A DNA stretch of 62,166 bases from Candidatus Poseidoniaceae archaeon (GTDB taxonomy: Archaea; Thermoplasmatota; Poseidoniia; Poseidoniales; Poseidoniaceae): the NCBI GenBank assembly GCA_949373095.1, contig CASIBY010000004.1, positions 1-62,166 on the forward strand. Reading direction: 5' to 3'. Positions 53,157-61,067 of the stretch are shown here, piece by piece. A program made the translations under genes and the position numbers. Each line of letters opens with the position of its first letter. Position 1 is the stretch's first letter. Under the pieces are notes generated by a model. It had not been told where the DNA came from. It worked only from the letters and a program-made list of their open reading frames with translations, and did no database searches.

Positions 53157-54700
53157 TACCCTCCGAAGTGTATTGTGTTTGTAAGAAATGCAATGATTAC
53201 AGTAGGTTGGATTTGCATTCATTCCATTGCGAAAATGGGCATACTCAACTTCCCGGTTTCCTTTTTCATGACGGAATTGATTATCTTTACAATTGTGACT
53301 CAAAATGCGAGGGTGGGGCCGAGTACTCAATGGGGAAGTGCACCGGTTGCGATGAAGAAATGGGGAAGATTTTGAGTTTGGACTCAGTGGGCCGAAAAAA
53401 ACCAAAAAACTTCCAGATACTGTACACAAAGGACGAGGTGGAAGCAGACCGAGTCGCAATTGCAAAAAGGAAGAAATCAGCCCCAAAGGCTCAACCGGTG
53501 CCTATTTGTCTGTATTGTGAGCGAAATAACAAAGCGACTTTTATCACCGAACCAAACCGCGTTGAACAACTTGGTTTTCGTCCATATGGTGAACCTACAG
53601 GCAGACAATCATCAGACGATTTTGCGCCTCTCGGTTTGTGCATTTCCGTGGTGTGCCTGCGTGATGCGGGAAGAGAGCATGACTTCGGAATACCTCTTGT
53701 CAGCCAGGAAGTCTTTGACCAAAGCGTGACAATGGAAGCACCAGAACCTTGTGAAGAGTGTGGCTCAGGAAACATAGTGGTCAATGAAAAAGAGACTTTT
53801 TACGTTTGTAATAATCCATCATGTGGTATCCAGTACGGTAAGGAATTTGACAAAGGCGAGGGACATGGAGGTAGAGGAGATAACTCCTTCATATTACAAA
53901 AATGCTATTCGGATGCAATCGCCGACAGAAGGCATTTCGTTGAGCCTCCCTATCATTTCACCATTGCTGAAAATCCATTTATGCAGAAGAAATCTATTGA
54001 TCAGGCCATCAAAATTGAAAAAGAAAACAGGGCTTCAAAGTACAAGAGCACAAAAGATTGGTTTGAATGTTTAGGGCCATACTTATCAGTCCTCTACAGA
54101 AAAGAGATTGGAGAATACAAAGAGCACATTATTTTGGCAACATATCTCGACAAAACATATCAGATGTACCATATTGAACCTTTATGGCTCTTTGCCAACA
54201 GAATCGGAATCAATGACCGCGTGGTAAAACGTTCTTTTGACCTCTATGAGCATGCTGAACTTGCTTTTGAACATATACTTCGTCAAGAACAGGATGAAAT
54301 CCTTGTCACGCGAACCCGACTTGGCCCAATTGTGTCTCATCTCAAAAATCAAATCTCACCTTGGCCGATAAGTATTGACGACAATGAACTTCTTGCTGCT
54401 GGAATAGAGTGTTATGATAAAATGAATCAGGCTGGACATCTACACAACTTGCTCAATGCATCCTTGCTCAATGAGGACTTCACGCTCAATGGAAAAATCA
54501 AGACACCCATTGGTTTTGTTGAAGCGTTGTGCGCTCTAGGAGGCTTTTTCAAACTTAACCCCCAATTTGCAAAAGATGTTTTGAGGTATATGTTCCCGAC
54601 CACAGGCGGAAACGATCTTTGGAAATCAGTACTCAATGAAAACGGAATACATTTTGTGAACAACAACTTGATGACATTAGTTCGAGCGATTTCTTCTTGA
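53153..54700 (+). CDS. Cys-rich zinc-finger protein, unknown function
   Basis: 515 aa with a TTG start at 53153 that overlaps the stop of the preceding gene and follows GGAGG by seven bases. The N-terminal 230 residues hold several Cys pairs: VYCVCKKCND, FHCENGHTQ, CDSKCEGG, GKCTGCDEE, ICLYCERN, PCEECGSG and YVCNNPSC, enough for three or four zinc ribbons. The C-terminal half is helical and may form winged helices (DEILVTRTRLGPIVSHLKNQ). No catalytic motif recognised. Tight coupling to the Rossmann-like gene shows that the two act together. Possibly a DNA- or RNA-binding partner. Confidence 0.55.
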   Translation: MIPSEVYCVCKKCNDYSRLDLHSFHCENGHTQLPGFLFHDGIDYLYNCDSKCEGGAEYSMGKCTGCDEEMGKILSLDSVGRKKPKNFQILYTKDEVEADRVAIAKRKKSAPKAQPVPICLYCERNNKATFITEPNRVEQLGFRPYGEPTGRQSSDDFAPLGLCISVVCLRDAGREHDFGIPLVSQEVFDQSVTMEAPEPCEECGSGNIVVNEKETFYVCNNPSCGIQYGKEFDKGEGHGGRGDNSFILQKCYSDAIADRRHFVEPPYHFTIAENPFMQKKSIDQAIKIEKENRASKYKSTKDWFECLGPYLSVLYRKEIGEYKEHIILATYLDKTYQMYHIEPLWLFANRIGINDRVVKRSFDLYEHAELAFEHILRQEQDEILVTRTRLGPIVSHLKNQISPWPISIDDNELLAAGIECYDKMNQAGHLHNLLNASLLNEDFTLNGKIKTPIGFVEALCALGGFFKLNPQFAKDVLRYMFPTTGGNDLWKSVLNENGIHFVNNNLMTLVRAISS

Positions 54701-54737
54701 TGTATTCACTACCTTGGACGACCAACTACTCGCCCAT

Positions 54738-55466
54738 TTACATCATTTCATGCTTGCGAGTGTACTCAACTTCGTTGTCAGGATTGATGAACACTTCAAC
54801 ACCATAGTACTCCGCCAACGGCCCGGTTGCATCACCTGCAACTTCCGGAGAAAGCAACGAAAAGATGCCGTGCAACCCTTCTGTTGTCAAAAGGTAAACC
54901 CCGGGTTCAAGGGAATCGGAGTATTTCATCTGCGCCTCAGGATGATACCGTGTGCTCTCAAAGTCATGGTTTCTCACAACAATCGCCTGTACCTTCTCGT
55001 GCTTGAACGTCCTCACCTTACCAACAGCTATGGGTTTAGGCATGGAAGAAACGCTACCTGCGGCTGCATCAAATACCAACGTTCGAAATCCGTTGAATTT
55101 TTCAGAAGCAAGAACAATCATCCACGGTGCAATAGCCATGAAACCAAACATCGTCAACCAACTGCCTTCGGCGTTGAAAACGTCTTCCATCAACTTACCT
55201 TCAATCACTGCTATGATGAATCCAAACAAAGAAAGAACGCCGAGCATGCCCGCAAAAATGTAAAACATTCCACCGAACAATTGGCGTATTCGTTCTGAAG
55301 CGGTCGCTGAGGGCTTCATGCTCAAAATGCTGTTGGCCAACTCAACATTGATCTTTTCACATTCGCCATAATTGATAAGAAAGCCCCGCCCCATGAATTC
55401 GGGCAAAGAAGAGAAATCAGGACCATCGGATGGTTCGGTCGCTTCGTTCCAAAACCCTTTTTCCAT
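54738..55466 (-). CDS. Two-helix membrane protein of unknown function
   Basis: 242 aa from the ATG at 55466 (MEKGFWNEATEPSDG); the frame is open ten codons further. The N-terminal domain of about 75 residues is cytosolic. Two TM helices follow (GGMFYIFAGMLGVLSLFGFIIAV-type and MFGFMAIAPWMIVLASEKF), then a soluble C-terminal domain (GKVRTFKHEKVQAIVVRNHD, LEPGVYLLTTEGLHGIFSLL). No family recognised. Convergent with the Zn-finger gene, divergent from the ABA4-like gene. Confidence 0.5.
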   Translation of the reverse strand: MEKGFWNEATEPSDGPDFSSLPEFMGRGFLINYGECEKINVELANSILSMKPSATASERIRQLFGGMFYIFAGMLGVLSLFGFIIAVIEGKLMEDVFNAEGSWLTMFGFMAIAPWMIVLASEKFNGFRTLVFDAAAGSVSSMPKPIAVGKVRTFKHEKVQAIVVRNHDFESTRYHPEAQMKYSDSLEPGVYLLTTEGLHGIFSLLSPEVAGDATGPLAEYYGVEVFINPDNEVEYTRKHEMM

Positions 55467-55565
55467 GACCCACCGAAAAATCGCTACTATATTCAAGCAT
55501 CGTCTATCTCAAGAAGTGCCTCATAGAAACGAGTAACTAAAGGGGATAATAACGAAATCACTCAC

Positions 55566-56024
55566 ATGGACGCCTACGATTACTCTTTTTTCTTATCAAC
55601 TATGTGGGTCGGCCCGTTTTGGATGGCCATGCTCATCGCCCCTGAGCACGACCTCACCAAGAAAATCATGCAAGGGCCGTGGTTTTTCCTCGGACCAATC
55701 CTGATTTGGTGGGCGGTTACCATCGCTTCACCGCAAGGATTGATTGATTTCGCAAAGGATTCAACAAACCCTGCAGGAATTCTTGACAGTCTCGCTGCGC
55801 TAATGGGTACCAAAGCCGGTGCATCCGCTGCCTGGGCTCACATGGTTGCAGGTGATATTTTCGTGACACATTGGATGTGGAAACGCTGCATGGAACACAA
55901 CAGTGAGCGATGGGTCACAGCGGTAACTGTCTTTTTCGGAGTCATGTTGATGCCCGTTGGGATCGCACTGCATGCTGCGTTGGTTCGGTCAAACAATAGC
56001 GAAGAAGCCAGCGTTGTGGCTTGA
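55566..56024 (+). CDS. ABA4-like (DUF4281) membrane protein
   Basis: 152 aa with four TM helices. Family features: FLSTMWVGPFWMAMLIAPEH near the start, MQGPWFFLGPILIWWAVTIA, and the conserved AWAHMVAGDIFVTHWMWKR followed by VTVFFGVMLMPVGIALH. The plant homologue ABA4 is needed for neoxanthin formation and bacterial/archaeal relatives lie near carotenoid genes. A role in carotenoid or pigment chemistry is possible, but no other such gene is nearby. Confidence 0.75.
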   Translation: MDAYDYSFFLSTMWVGPFWMAMLIAPEHDLTKKIMQGPWFFLGPILIWWAVTIASPQGLIDFAKDSTNPAGILDSLAALMGTKAGASAAWAHMVAGDIFVTHWMWKRCMEHNSERWVTAVTVFFGVMLMPVGIALHAALVRSNNSEEASVVA

Positions 56025-56082
56025 TTGAGTCCTCGTTAGCATCGTAACCTCATTCTATTAGTTGGTATAGATACAGATTAAC

Positions 56083-57927
56083 ATGTCCGGAAGAGGTCCG
56101 CCGCCTTCTATGGAAAGACGCCAGCGGAGTTTTGTTCCTAACTGGGAAGATTTACCTGAAGGGGAATGGTTGGAGAACGACGAAAACGGGAACCACTGGT
56201 ACCTTGACGTTGAAGGAAACTACTGGCATTCCACGGATGACGGTTATCGCATTTGGGTTGAGGAAGAGGAAGTTACAACCTCGTCAAGTACCGAGTCAAC
56301 GTACCAATACGAACCAGATGAAGGTGGCGAAGGTGATGGCGAGGAGGAAGAAGAACCGGGACCTTCCCCCCGTTTAGGTGCCGGAACAGCCCTGCTGGGG
56401 ATTGGCCTTGCCCTTATTGTCATTGCTTGGACTTATTTCATCACCATGCCAACTGCAAAACTGAATATTGAGTTGCAATCCTCGGAAGCGACTCAGTGGG
56501 AAGGTGAAATGAGCAAGGTGTTTCTTGACGGAATGGAACTCTACCAACTCCTCAACATCGCAACCCTCGTAATCGCAATGGTTATGATCGGCCTAGCGGT
56601 CATGACCCTCACCAAAAAAACACCATGGTGGACAGTCTCTGCATCCAATTTTGCCCTTCTGTGTGTTCTTTTCATCGCATCACTGGTTGCTTTTTCTTCG
56701 GAGCAGAAGAGTGTAGATGCTTGTGACCCTTTGGTGTATTACTGCTATGGTTTTGAACAACCTTCGATACTTCTCATTGACGCTTTTTACCCTGCGCTAT
56801 TTTCAATGGCTGCCTTTTTCTACATCCTCAACACATCATTGAAAACTTGGGCTGATTTTGACCCGAATCAAGAACCTGAACCCGAATTAGACATCCAAAT
56901 TTTCTCAAGAGATGCTCCTAAATTGGGTGCTTTTCCAGCATTAATTGGGCTGGTTACAGGACTTGCTGTTCTTGCATTTACCCAAATTGTTTCCGTTGCT
57001 GAGGCCGTAGAAAACATTGACATCGCAAACGATTTCGGGATGGCTGACATGGCCGAGATGTTTGAAACGGTTCTTTTTTACAATCAATTGGCCGTTGGAC
57101 TTTCAAGTTTGGTCGTGCTTGTTTCCTTGCTTTCGCTCATCAAAAAGGCTCCCTGGTGGACCTTACCTGCGTCCTATTTCCTTCTGATTCCGAGCCTGTT
57201 CATCATCGTCAATAAGAGTGATTACAACGGTTTGACTACGTTTGAACAAGATGCATTCTTCACAGGAGCAGGTTCGCTTGTCGCAGCGATGATCATCAGC
57301 GTGAGTGCCTTTCGCACCCTGGCAAACCACGAATGGGAGGAACTTGACGGAGACGAAGGGTACAGTGACTTCAGTGAAACAAATTCTTTTGACTTCTACG
57401 ATGACGAGGAAGAACTTCAGGGATGGCGTGGCAAGGTGAGGACCGCCGCCATGGTGATGTTGGTTTTGACGGCAGGAATTGGAGGCTTCTTCTTACAGCA
57501 ATACGTAACCTCTGCGGCAAATGAACCAACCTTCAGCATACGAGACGCAAACGGTGTTCTCAGCGGTGGAAGTTACGATGAATTGGTTGTCCTTGATTTA
57601 ATGGACAAAACCAGAAAATTCTCAGAGGAAACAATTGAAGTCAAAATCGAGTCCGACGCAAATGAGTTAGGAGAAGTCGTATGCAGGTGGAAGCAATCAG
57701 GCAAGTGTACGTTTGAGTATCTTGAAATTTTTGACGACCGTAGGTTGACGGCTATGGAAAGTATTCTCATCTCAGAAGGCGGTTCTGTTGATTGGTGTTC
57801 TGGCGCTGCTGACGAAACATGCAAAATCACTGTCGGTGTTTACCACTCCCGTTCTACAGAAGATGAAGACATGCAAGTCTCGGTTGAAGTAATTGAGCTT
57901 GGTAGTTACACGATTACGGTTGTTTGA
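56083..57927 (+). CDS. Multi-pass membrane protein with WW-like N-terminus
   Basis: 614 aa. Residues 1-65 have Trp/Tyr/Gly motifs (GEWLENDENGNHWYLDVEGN, YWHSTDDGYRIW) of the sort found at the head of many Poseidoniales surface and membrane proteins. An acidic linker (EGDGEEEEEPGPS) follows. The membrane region has two similar blocks, each with three helices and the phrase KKTPWWTVSASNFALL or KKAPWWTLPASYFLLI, so the region is an internal duplication. One more TM helix (MVMLVLTAGIGGFFLQQYV) leads to an extracellular beta domain with Cys pairs. Function unknown. Confidence 0.6.
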   Translation: MSGRGPPPSMERRQRSFVPNWEDLPEGEWLENDENGNHWYLDVEGNYWHSTDDGYRIWVEEEEVTTSSSTESTYQYEPDEGGEGDGEEEEEPGPSPRLGAGTALLGIGLALIVIAWTYFITMPTAKLNIELQSSEATQWEGEMSKVFLDGMELYQLLNIATLVIAMVMIGLAVMTLTKKTPWWTVSASNFALLCVLFIASLVAFSSEQKSVDACDPLVYYCYGFEQPSILLIDAFYPALFSMAAFFYILNTSLKTWADFDPNQEPEPELDIQIFSRDAPKLGAFPALIGLVTGLAVLAFTQIVSVAEAVENIDIANDFGMADMAEMFETVLFYNQLAVGLSSLVVLVSLLSLIKKAPWWTLPASYFLLIPSLFIIVNKSDYNGLTTFEQDAFFTGAGSLVAAMIISVSAFRTLANHEWEELDGDEGYSDFSETNSFDFYDDEEELQGWRGKVRTAAMVMLVLTAGIGGFFLQQYVTSAANEPTFSIRDANGVLSGGSYDELVVLDLMDKTRKFSEETIEVKIESDANELGEVVCRWKQSGKCTFEYLEIFDDRRLTAMESILISEGGSVDWCSGAADETCKITVGVYHSRSTEDEDMQVSVEVIELGSYTITVV

Positions 57928-58066
57928 GCAAGGCCACACTATGTGGGCCGAGGACGAAGAAGACATTCAACAAGAGGAGACTCGGCAAGAGGGTTATTCG
58001 GCTCTAAAAATAACTCCGAATTGGTGCAAAATGAAGATGAGGCGACCTATTGTATCTGCGAGATGT

Positions 58067-59113
58067 TTAGTTCCCGCCATCCTGCTTTGATATCCAATCT
58101 ATTTTTTCATTAATGTTCCCCACATGACATACATGAACGTCTGGATATTCATCTTTATATGTTCCAGAGTAATATTTTTCGGCAACATGTCGAGACGTAG
58201 CAAGAATTGAATAAATACGCTCTTTTGGAAAATTCAAAGGAGGAATTAATCGGAGCCTTTTAACTTCCTTTTCTATAGTTCCGATGTTCTTTGTGAATTT
58301 ACAACTTATCCAAATTATCTGTTGCGATTTTGTTAGCACAAAGAAATCCTCTTCTTGGGATTCTCTATTGTGGGTTCCAAAATACACGGAATGGTAGATT
58401 TCGATTAGATCTCGGTTCGTGCTTAAAATCGATTGAACTATACTTTCAAATCCAAAGCCGAAGGTAGGGTTAATATGTTCAATAATGTATTTCGTTGACT
58501 CTTCATGGGTTCCCTTAACCTCAATATCGATAGCCCTTTTGTGAACCTGGGGGATGGTCGCTACCGGTAAAACTGTGTTGAAGTTTCCATTACTGGGTTC
58601 ATCAAGTATCATTTTGAGGGTTTGATATTTATCGGTTTTCAAGGGGACCTTTTTCATTCTAATTTTTGGCAAACCCGCTGGTCCAAACGTTGTTTTATGT
58701 AGTGCAAACATGGTGATAGTTTTTCCATCCGGGTTTGGATGACACAAACCAATATTACCTTCCCTAAAGTCGAAAGAATTCGTAACTTCATGCAAAATCT
58801 TTCCAAGCAAAATGCCAGGGTGTGGAAGAAGAATCCAATCTTTATCGCGAAGCCCGTAGTCTCCATTCCAATTTGAAACCTCTCCTAAAGAAGGGATTAC
58901 TAATTCATCTAGCTCAATCTTGTAATTTTTGTTCTTGATAGCATTAACGTGTTCATCAATCATGTCCTGGGAAAAGGAATTGTCATACAGGAGAAGAACC
59001 CTTTCAATTAAGGGTAAACCATCTTGATGCTGAAATAGATGTAATGTTGAATTAAGCTTTGTAACCGCCCATTCAATGTTGTGGGGTTGGGCAAAGAAAA
59101 TCAGCCGACTCAT
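58067..59113 (-). CDS. Putative PD-(D/E)xK nuclease-like protein with Rossmann-like (CARF?) N-terminus
   Basis: 348 aa from the ATG at 59113, two bases after the stop of the upstream gene. The N-terminus (RLIFFAQPHNIEWAVTKLNS, RVLLLYDNSFSQDMIDEHVN) resembles a CARF-type Rossmann fold. The C-terminal domain has the pattern of a restriction-endonuclease-like core: helix with Glu in NPTFGFGFESIVQSIL, strand with Asp in EEDFFVLTKSQ and QIIWISCKFTK, where Ser replaces the usual Glu of ExK. That layout parallels Card1/Can-type CARF nucleases. The altered motif may reduce activity. The two-gene unit is AT-rich and lies beside repeat DNA. Family call is tentative. Confidence 0.45.
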   Translation of the reverse strand: MSRLIFFAQPHNIEWAVTKLNSTLHLFQHQDGLPLIERVLLLYDNSFSQDMIDEHVNAIKNKNYKIELDELVIPSLGEVSNWNGDYGLRDKDWILLPHPGILLGKILHEVTNSFDFREGNIGLCHPNPDGKTITMFALHKTTFGPAGLPKIRMKKVPLKTDKYQTLKMILDEPSNGNFNTVLPVATIPQVHKRAIDIEVKGTHEESTKYIIEHINPTFGFGFESIVQSILSTNRDLIEIYHSVYFGTHNRESQEEDFFVLTKSQQIIWISCKFTKNIGTIEKEVKRLRLIPPLNFPKERIYSILATSRHVAEKYYSGTYKDEYPDVHVCHVGNINEKIDWISKQDGGN

Positions 59114-59115
59114 AT

Positions 59116-59814
59116 TCAACGGCCCCCTCTAAAACCCGCTTGCTGAAATCTGTCGTGTGCGTTTTGGTGCCAGCCAAATTCCCCAAGAGGGGGGTGGCGC
59201 CCGTCCACTGCATGTTTTCCAAATCTTTTCTGGGCTTCTTGCAATATTCCTACCGCTTTATCTTGAAAGCCCCTTATTCTTTTAAGACTGAATTCCACAG
59301 CATCTCTTGGAAATTGAACATTGTAAATAAATCTGTTAGAATGAACATCCCAAATAATACGATTTGCCTGAATGAAGGATAAGTCATCAGCCAATAATAC
59401 AGATTTTACAACAGTTTTCTCAAGTATAGACATCGGGATTTTTGCGCCCGTATAGGACGATAAAAATCGCTTGTCGTTCTTTTGGTCCGGGCTTTCTTCA
59501 ATAAACCAAAACGTTGGGATATATGAATGATTGAACAGTAAGGAAAGTGTCCTAAGCTGTTCTTCTCTAGTTGATGGTCCAATAAGGAAATTGAATTCTA
59601 TATCACCATTGGCTTTTTCCAACTCCTCAGCAAGGTCGTCATGGAAAATAGCTTTTATTTTAGGGTTATATTCTTCGAAGCGTTCACAAACCGAACGTGT
59701 TTCTGGGGTTGAAATTATCCAGCAAATCCAATTCTCGCCTTCATTAAGAAAAGATAAACTGCACTGCAGTGTGTTCAAGGACGATAGCCCTGAGGGGAAA
59801 ATTGCAATCTTCAT
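59116..59814 (-). CDS. Rossmann-like protein, possible sensor partner
   Basis: 232 aa. Alternating strands and helices: MKIAIFPSGLSSLNTLQCSL, WICWIISTPETRSVCERFEE, EFNFLIGPSTREEQLRTLSL, PTFWFIEESPDQ. This has the shape of a nucleotide- or cyclic-nucleotide-binding Rossmann domain. The C-terminal 80 residues are helical, ending in a Gly/His/Arg-rich tail (RHPPLGEFGWHQNAHDRF). No catalytic motif seen. Stops just before the nuclease-like gene starts, so the two are coupled. It could be the sensing subunit of that pair (inference). Confidence 0.4.
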   Translation of the reverse strand: MKIAIFPSGLSSLNTLQCSLSFLNEGENWICWIISTPETRSVCERFEEYNPKIKAIFHDDLAEELEKANGDIEFNFLIGPSTREEQLRTLSLLFNHSYIPTFWFIEESPDQKNDKRFLSSYTGAKIPMSILEKTVVKSVLLADDLSFIQANRIIWDVHSNRFIYNVQFPRDAVEFSLKRIRGFQDKAVGILQEAQKRFGKHAVDGRHPPLGEFGWHQNAHDRFQQAGFRGGR

Positions 59815-60001
59815 ATAGAATTCTCATCACTTACTTTACAAAAAGGTTTTGAGACGCTATATTTACAGTAAACATATTCCTAATTTTAGATTAAGCAAGT
59901 CATTCGCTCCATCCTCACCGAGACTCTCCCCGTAGCAAGATATATCTGGAAATATCATTCAACCTCTCGATTTTGCGGAGACGTAACGTGAGGCTACGAT
60001 T

Positions 60002-60066
60002 AGAGTCCCCGCTCCCATGAGAGAGGACACAGCAAAAAGCGCTCAACCTCCCGATAGAGCGTGGAC
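60002..60066. repeat. Repeat unit R1 (tRNA-tail-like/hairpin)
   Basis: About 65 bases: AGAGTCCCCGCTCCCATGAG then AGAGGACACAGC, and a second half GCGCTCAACCTCCCGATAGA ending GCGTGGAC. The halves can each fold (GTCC/GGAC and CGCTC/GAGCG stems). The 13-mer GTCCCCGCTCCCA is the same as in the tRNA-Tyr acceptor/T-arm end. Confidence 0.8.
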
Positions 60067-60094
60067 CACGATGCAATCTGATGCCTACGGAAGT

Positions 60095-60119
60095 GGTCCC
60101 CGCTCCCAGACTTGAACTG
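60095..60119 (-). repeat. 25-bp duplicate of the tRNA-Tyr 3' end (candidate att site)
   Basis: GGTCCCCGCTCCCAGACTTG plus AACTG, identical to 60740-60764, which is the 3' end of the tRNA-Tyr gene. The duplicated tail of a tRNA at some distance downstream is the usual mark of integrase-mediated insertion. No integrase gene lies between the two. Confidence 0.65.
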
Positions 60120-60122
60120 ATG

Positions 60123-60506
60123 TCATCGTTTGTTGAATTTTGAAGCCAAAATATTCAGATTTTTGTTTTGCTGCTTTCGTGCAGAATTAAGTTCAGAAGC
60201 GAGTTTTTTTGCGTCTGCAAGTAGAAGAAGTAGCCCGATTAGTTGTAGAATCGTGACAAATAATGTGATGTTCGTTGTTAATATTAAGCCTTGATTGAAA
60301 CTATCCAAATTATCAGTATCAAGAGTGGGGGGTGACAACAGCATGAAAAAATTGATGAAAACCCCTATAATTAGGAATGATAATCCGAAAGTGGCCATTG
60401 TTCCAAATTCAACAGCACGATAAGCTGAGAGAATATTATGATCTGCGGCAGAAGGCTCAAGTGAGCTGGAATCTACTGAGTATGTATCCCAATCTGAATT
60501 GTCCAT
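60123..60506 (-). CDS. Small two-helix membrane protein
   Basis: 127 aa. Soluble acidic N-terminus (DNSDWDTYSVDSSSLEPSAA), two TM helices (FGLSFLIIGVFINFFMLL and TLFVTILQLIGLLLLLADA) and a basic C-terminus (KLASELNSARKQQNKNLN). No family recognised. It is the only gene between the two copies of the tRNA-Tyr 3' end, so it may be all that remains of an inserted element. Confidence 0.5.
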   Translation of the reverse strand: MDNSDWDTYSVDSSSLEPSAADHNILSAYRAVEFGTMATFGLSFLIIGVFINFFMLLSPPTLDTDNLDSFNQGLILTTNITLFVTILQLIGLLLLLADAKKLASELNSARKQQNKNLNILASKFNKR

Positions 60507-60561
60507 GCTCTATTGAAAGCATGCCTAGAAATAGTCTTTTCACAAGGTTTCTGATGGAATA

Positions 60562-60626
60562 AGAGTCCCCGCTCCCATGAGAGAGGACACAGCAAGAAAG
60601 CGCTCAACCTCTCGATTTAGCGTGGA
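60562..60626. repeat. Repeat unit R2
   Basis: Second unit, same order as R1, differing at a few positions in the spacer and at GATTTAGCG for GATAGAGCG. Followed after 20 bases by R3. Confidence 0.8.
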
Positions 60627-60646
60627 CTATCCGAACTGATAGAATT

Positions 60647-60711
60647 AGAGTCCCCGCTCCCATGAGAGAGGACGCAAATGGAAGCGCTCAACCTCTCGAT
60701 AGAGCGTGGAC
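60647..60711. repeat. Repeat unit R3
   Basis: Third unit, with GACGCAAATGGAAGCG in the spacer. It ends about 30 bases before the tRNA-Tyr gene. The segment AGGCTACGAT that follows (60721) also precedes R1 (59991), so the duplicated block is larger than the unit itself. Confidence 0.8.
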
Positions 60712-60739
60712 GCACGCCAAAGGCTACGATTGCCAATGA

Positions 60740-60764
60740 GGTCCCCGCTCCCAGACTTGAACTG
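60740..60764 (-). repeat. 25-bp tRNA-Tyr 3' end, partner of the copy at 60095
   Basis: Covers discriminator, acceptor 3' strand and part of the T arm of the tRNA gene, the standard target of tyrosine-recombinase integration. Its exact duplicate at 60095-60119 lies on the downstream side of the tRNA gene, as expected for insertion. Confidence 0.65.
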
Positions 60765-60842
60765 GGGACACCCTGATGTCTGCTGAGACGTTTGTTTTTA
60801 CACAACTACAGTCAGGTGCTCTACCAACTGAGCTAAGCGAGG
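60742..60842 (-). tRNA. tRNA-Tyr (GTA) with 28-nt intron
   Basis: Cloverleaf reads CCTCGCT / AGCGGGG acceptor (C1-G72, the archaeal Tyr identity pair), D arm GCTC-AGTTGGTA-GAGC, anticodon stem CCTGA / TCAGG with loop CTGTAG + A, and T arm CCCAG-TTCAAGT-CTGGG, discriminator A. The anticodon loop is interrupted after position 37 by 28 bases (TTGTGTAAAA to CAGCAGAC). A bulge-helix-bulge forms from CTGT paired with GCAG and three-base bulges AGT and ACA, so cutting gives exactly these exon ends. Total 101 bases, no encoded CCA. Confidence 0.93.
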
Positions 60843-61067
60843 TATTCTGTCGCACTTGCCTCCAGTACTTAACCCTCATCAATGAAATGAGCGAGGTTGC
60901 ACACCGTTTCCCCAGGAGAGGGAGAGGCTTTTCAAAGGTTGAGGGATTTGCAATAACTAGAGATAACGGAGCCGAGAATTTACCTCCAAAATCGCCATCT
61001 TCGCCATCGTTTGAAGGGTCGCGGTTATGTAGGGTAAGGAGAGGCTCGCAAACGGAGGAGTGAAAGG

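Larger units (their letters stand above)
59815..60122. other. Non-coding interval of 308 bases with repeat and tRNA 3'-end fragment
   Basis: No credible gene. The left part is AT-rich promoter-like DNA for the gene ending at 59116. About 59920-59985 carries a degenerate form of the repeat described below (CAACCTCTCGAT is conserved). 60002-60066 is a full repeat unit and 60095-60119 a copy of the tRNA-Tyr 3' end. Confidence 0.6.

Noticed and set aside
60123-60506. Integrase or excisionase for the putative att sites
   Set aside because: The only gene between the tRNA-end duplicates is a two-helix membrane protein without recombinase motifs.
59920-60711. Possible CRISPR array
   Set aside because: Only three full units, with irregular spacing (about 560 and 85 bases), units of 65 bases with internal hairpins, and no cas genes beside them. 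They match the tRNA-Tyr 3' end instead.
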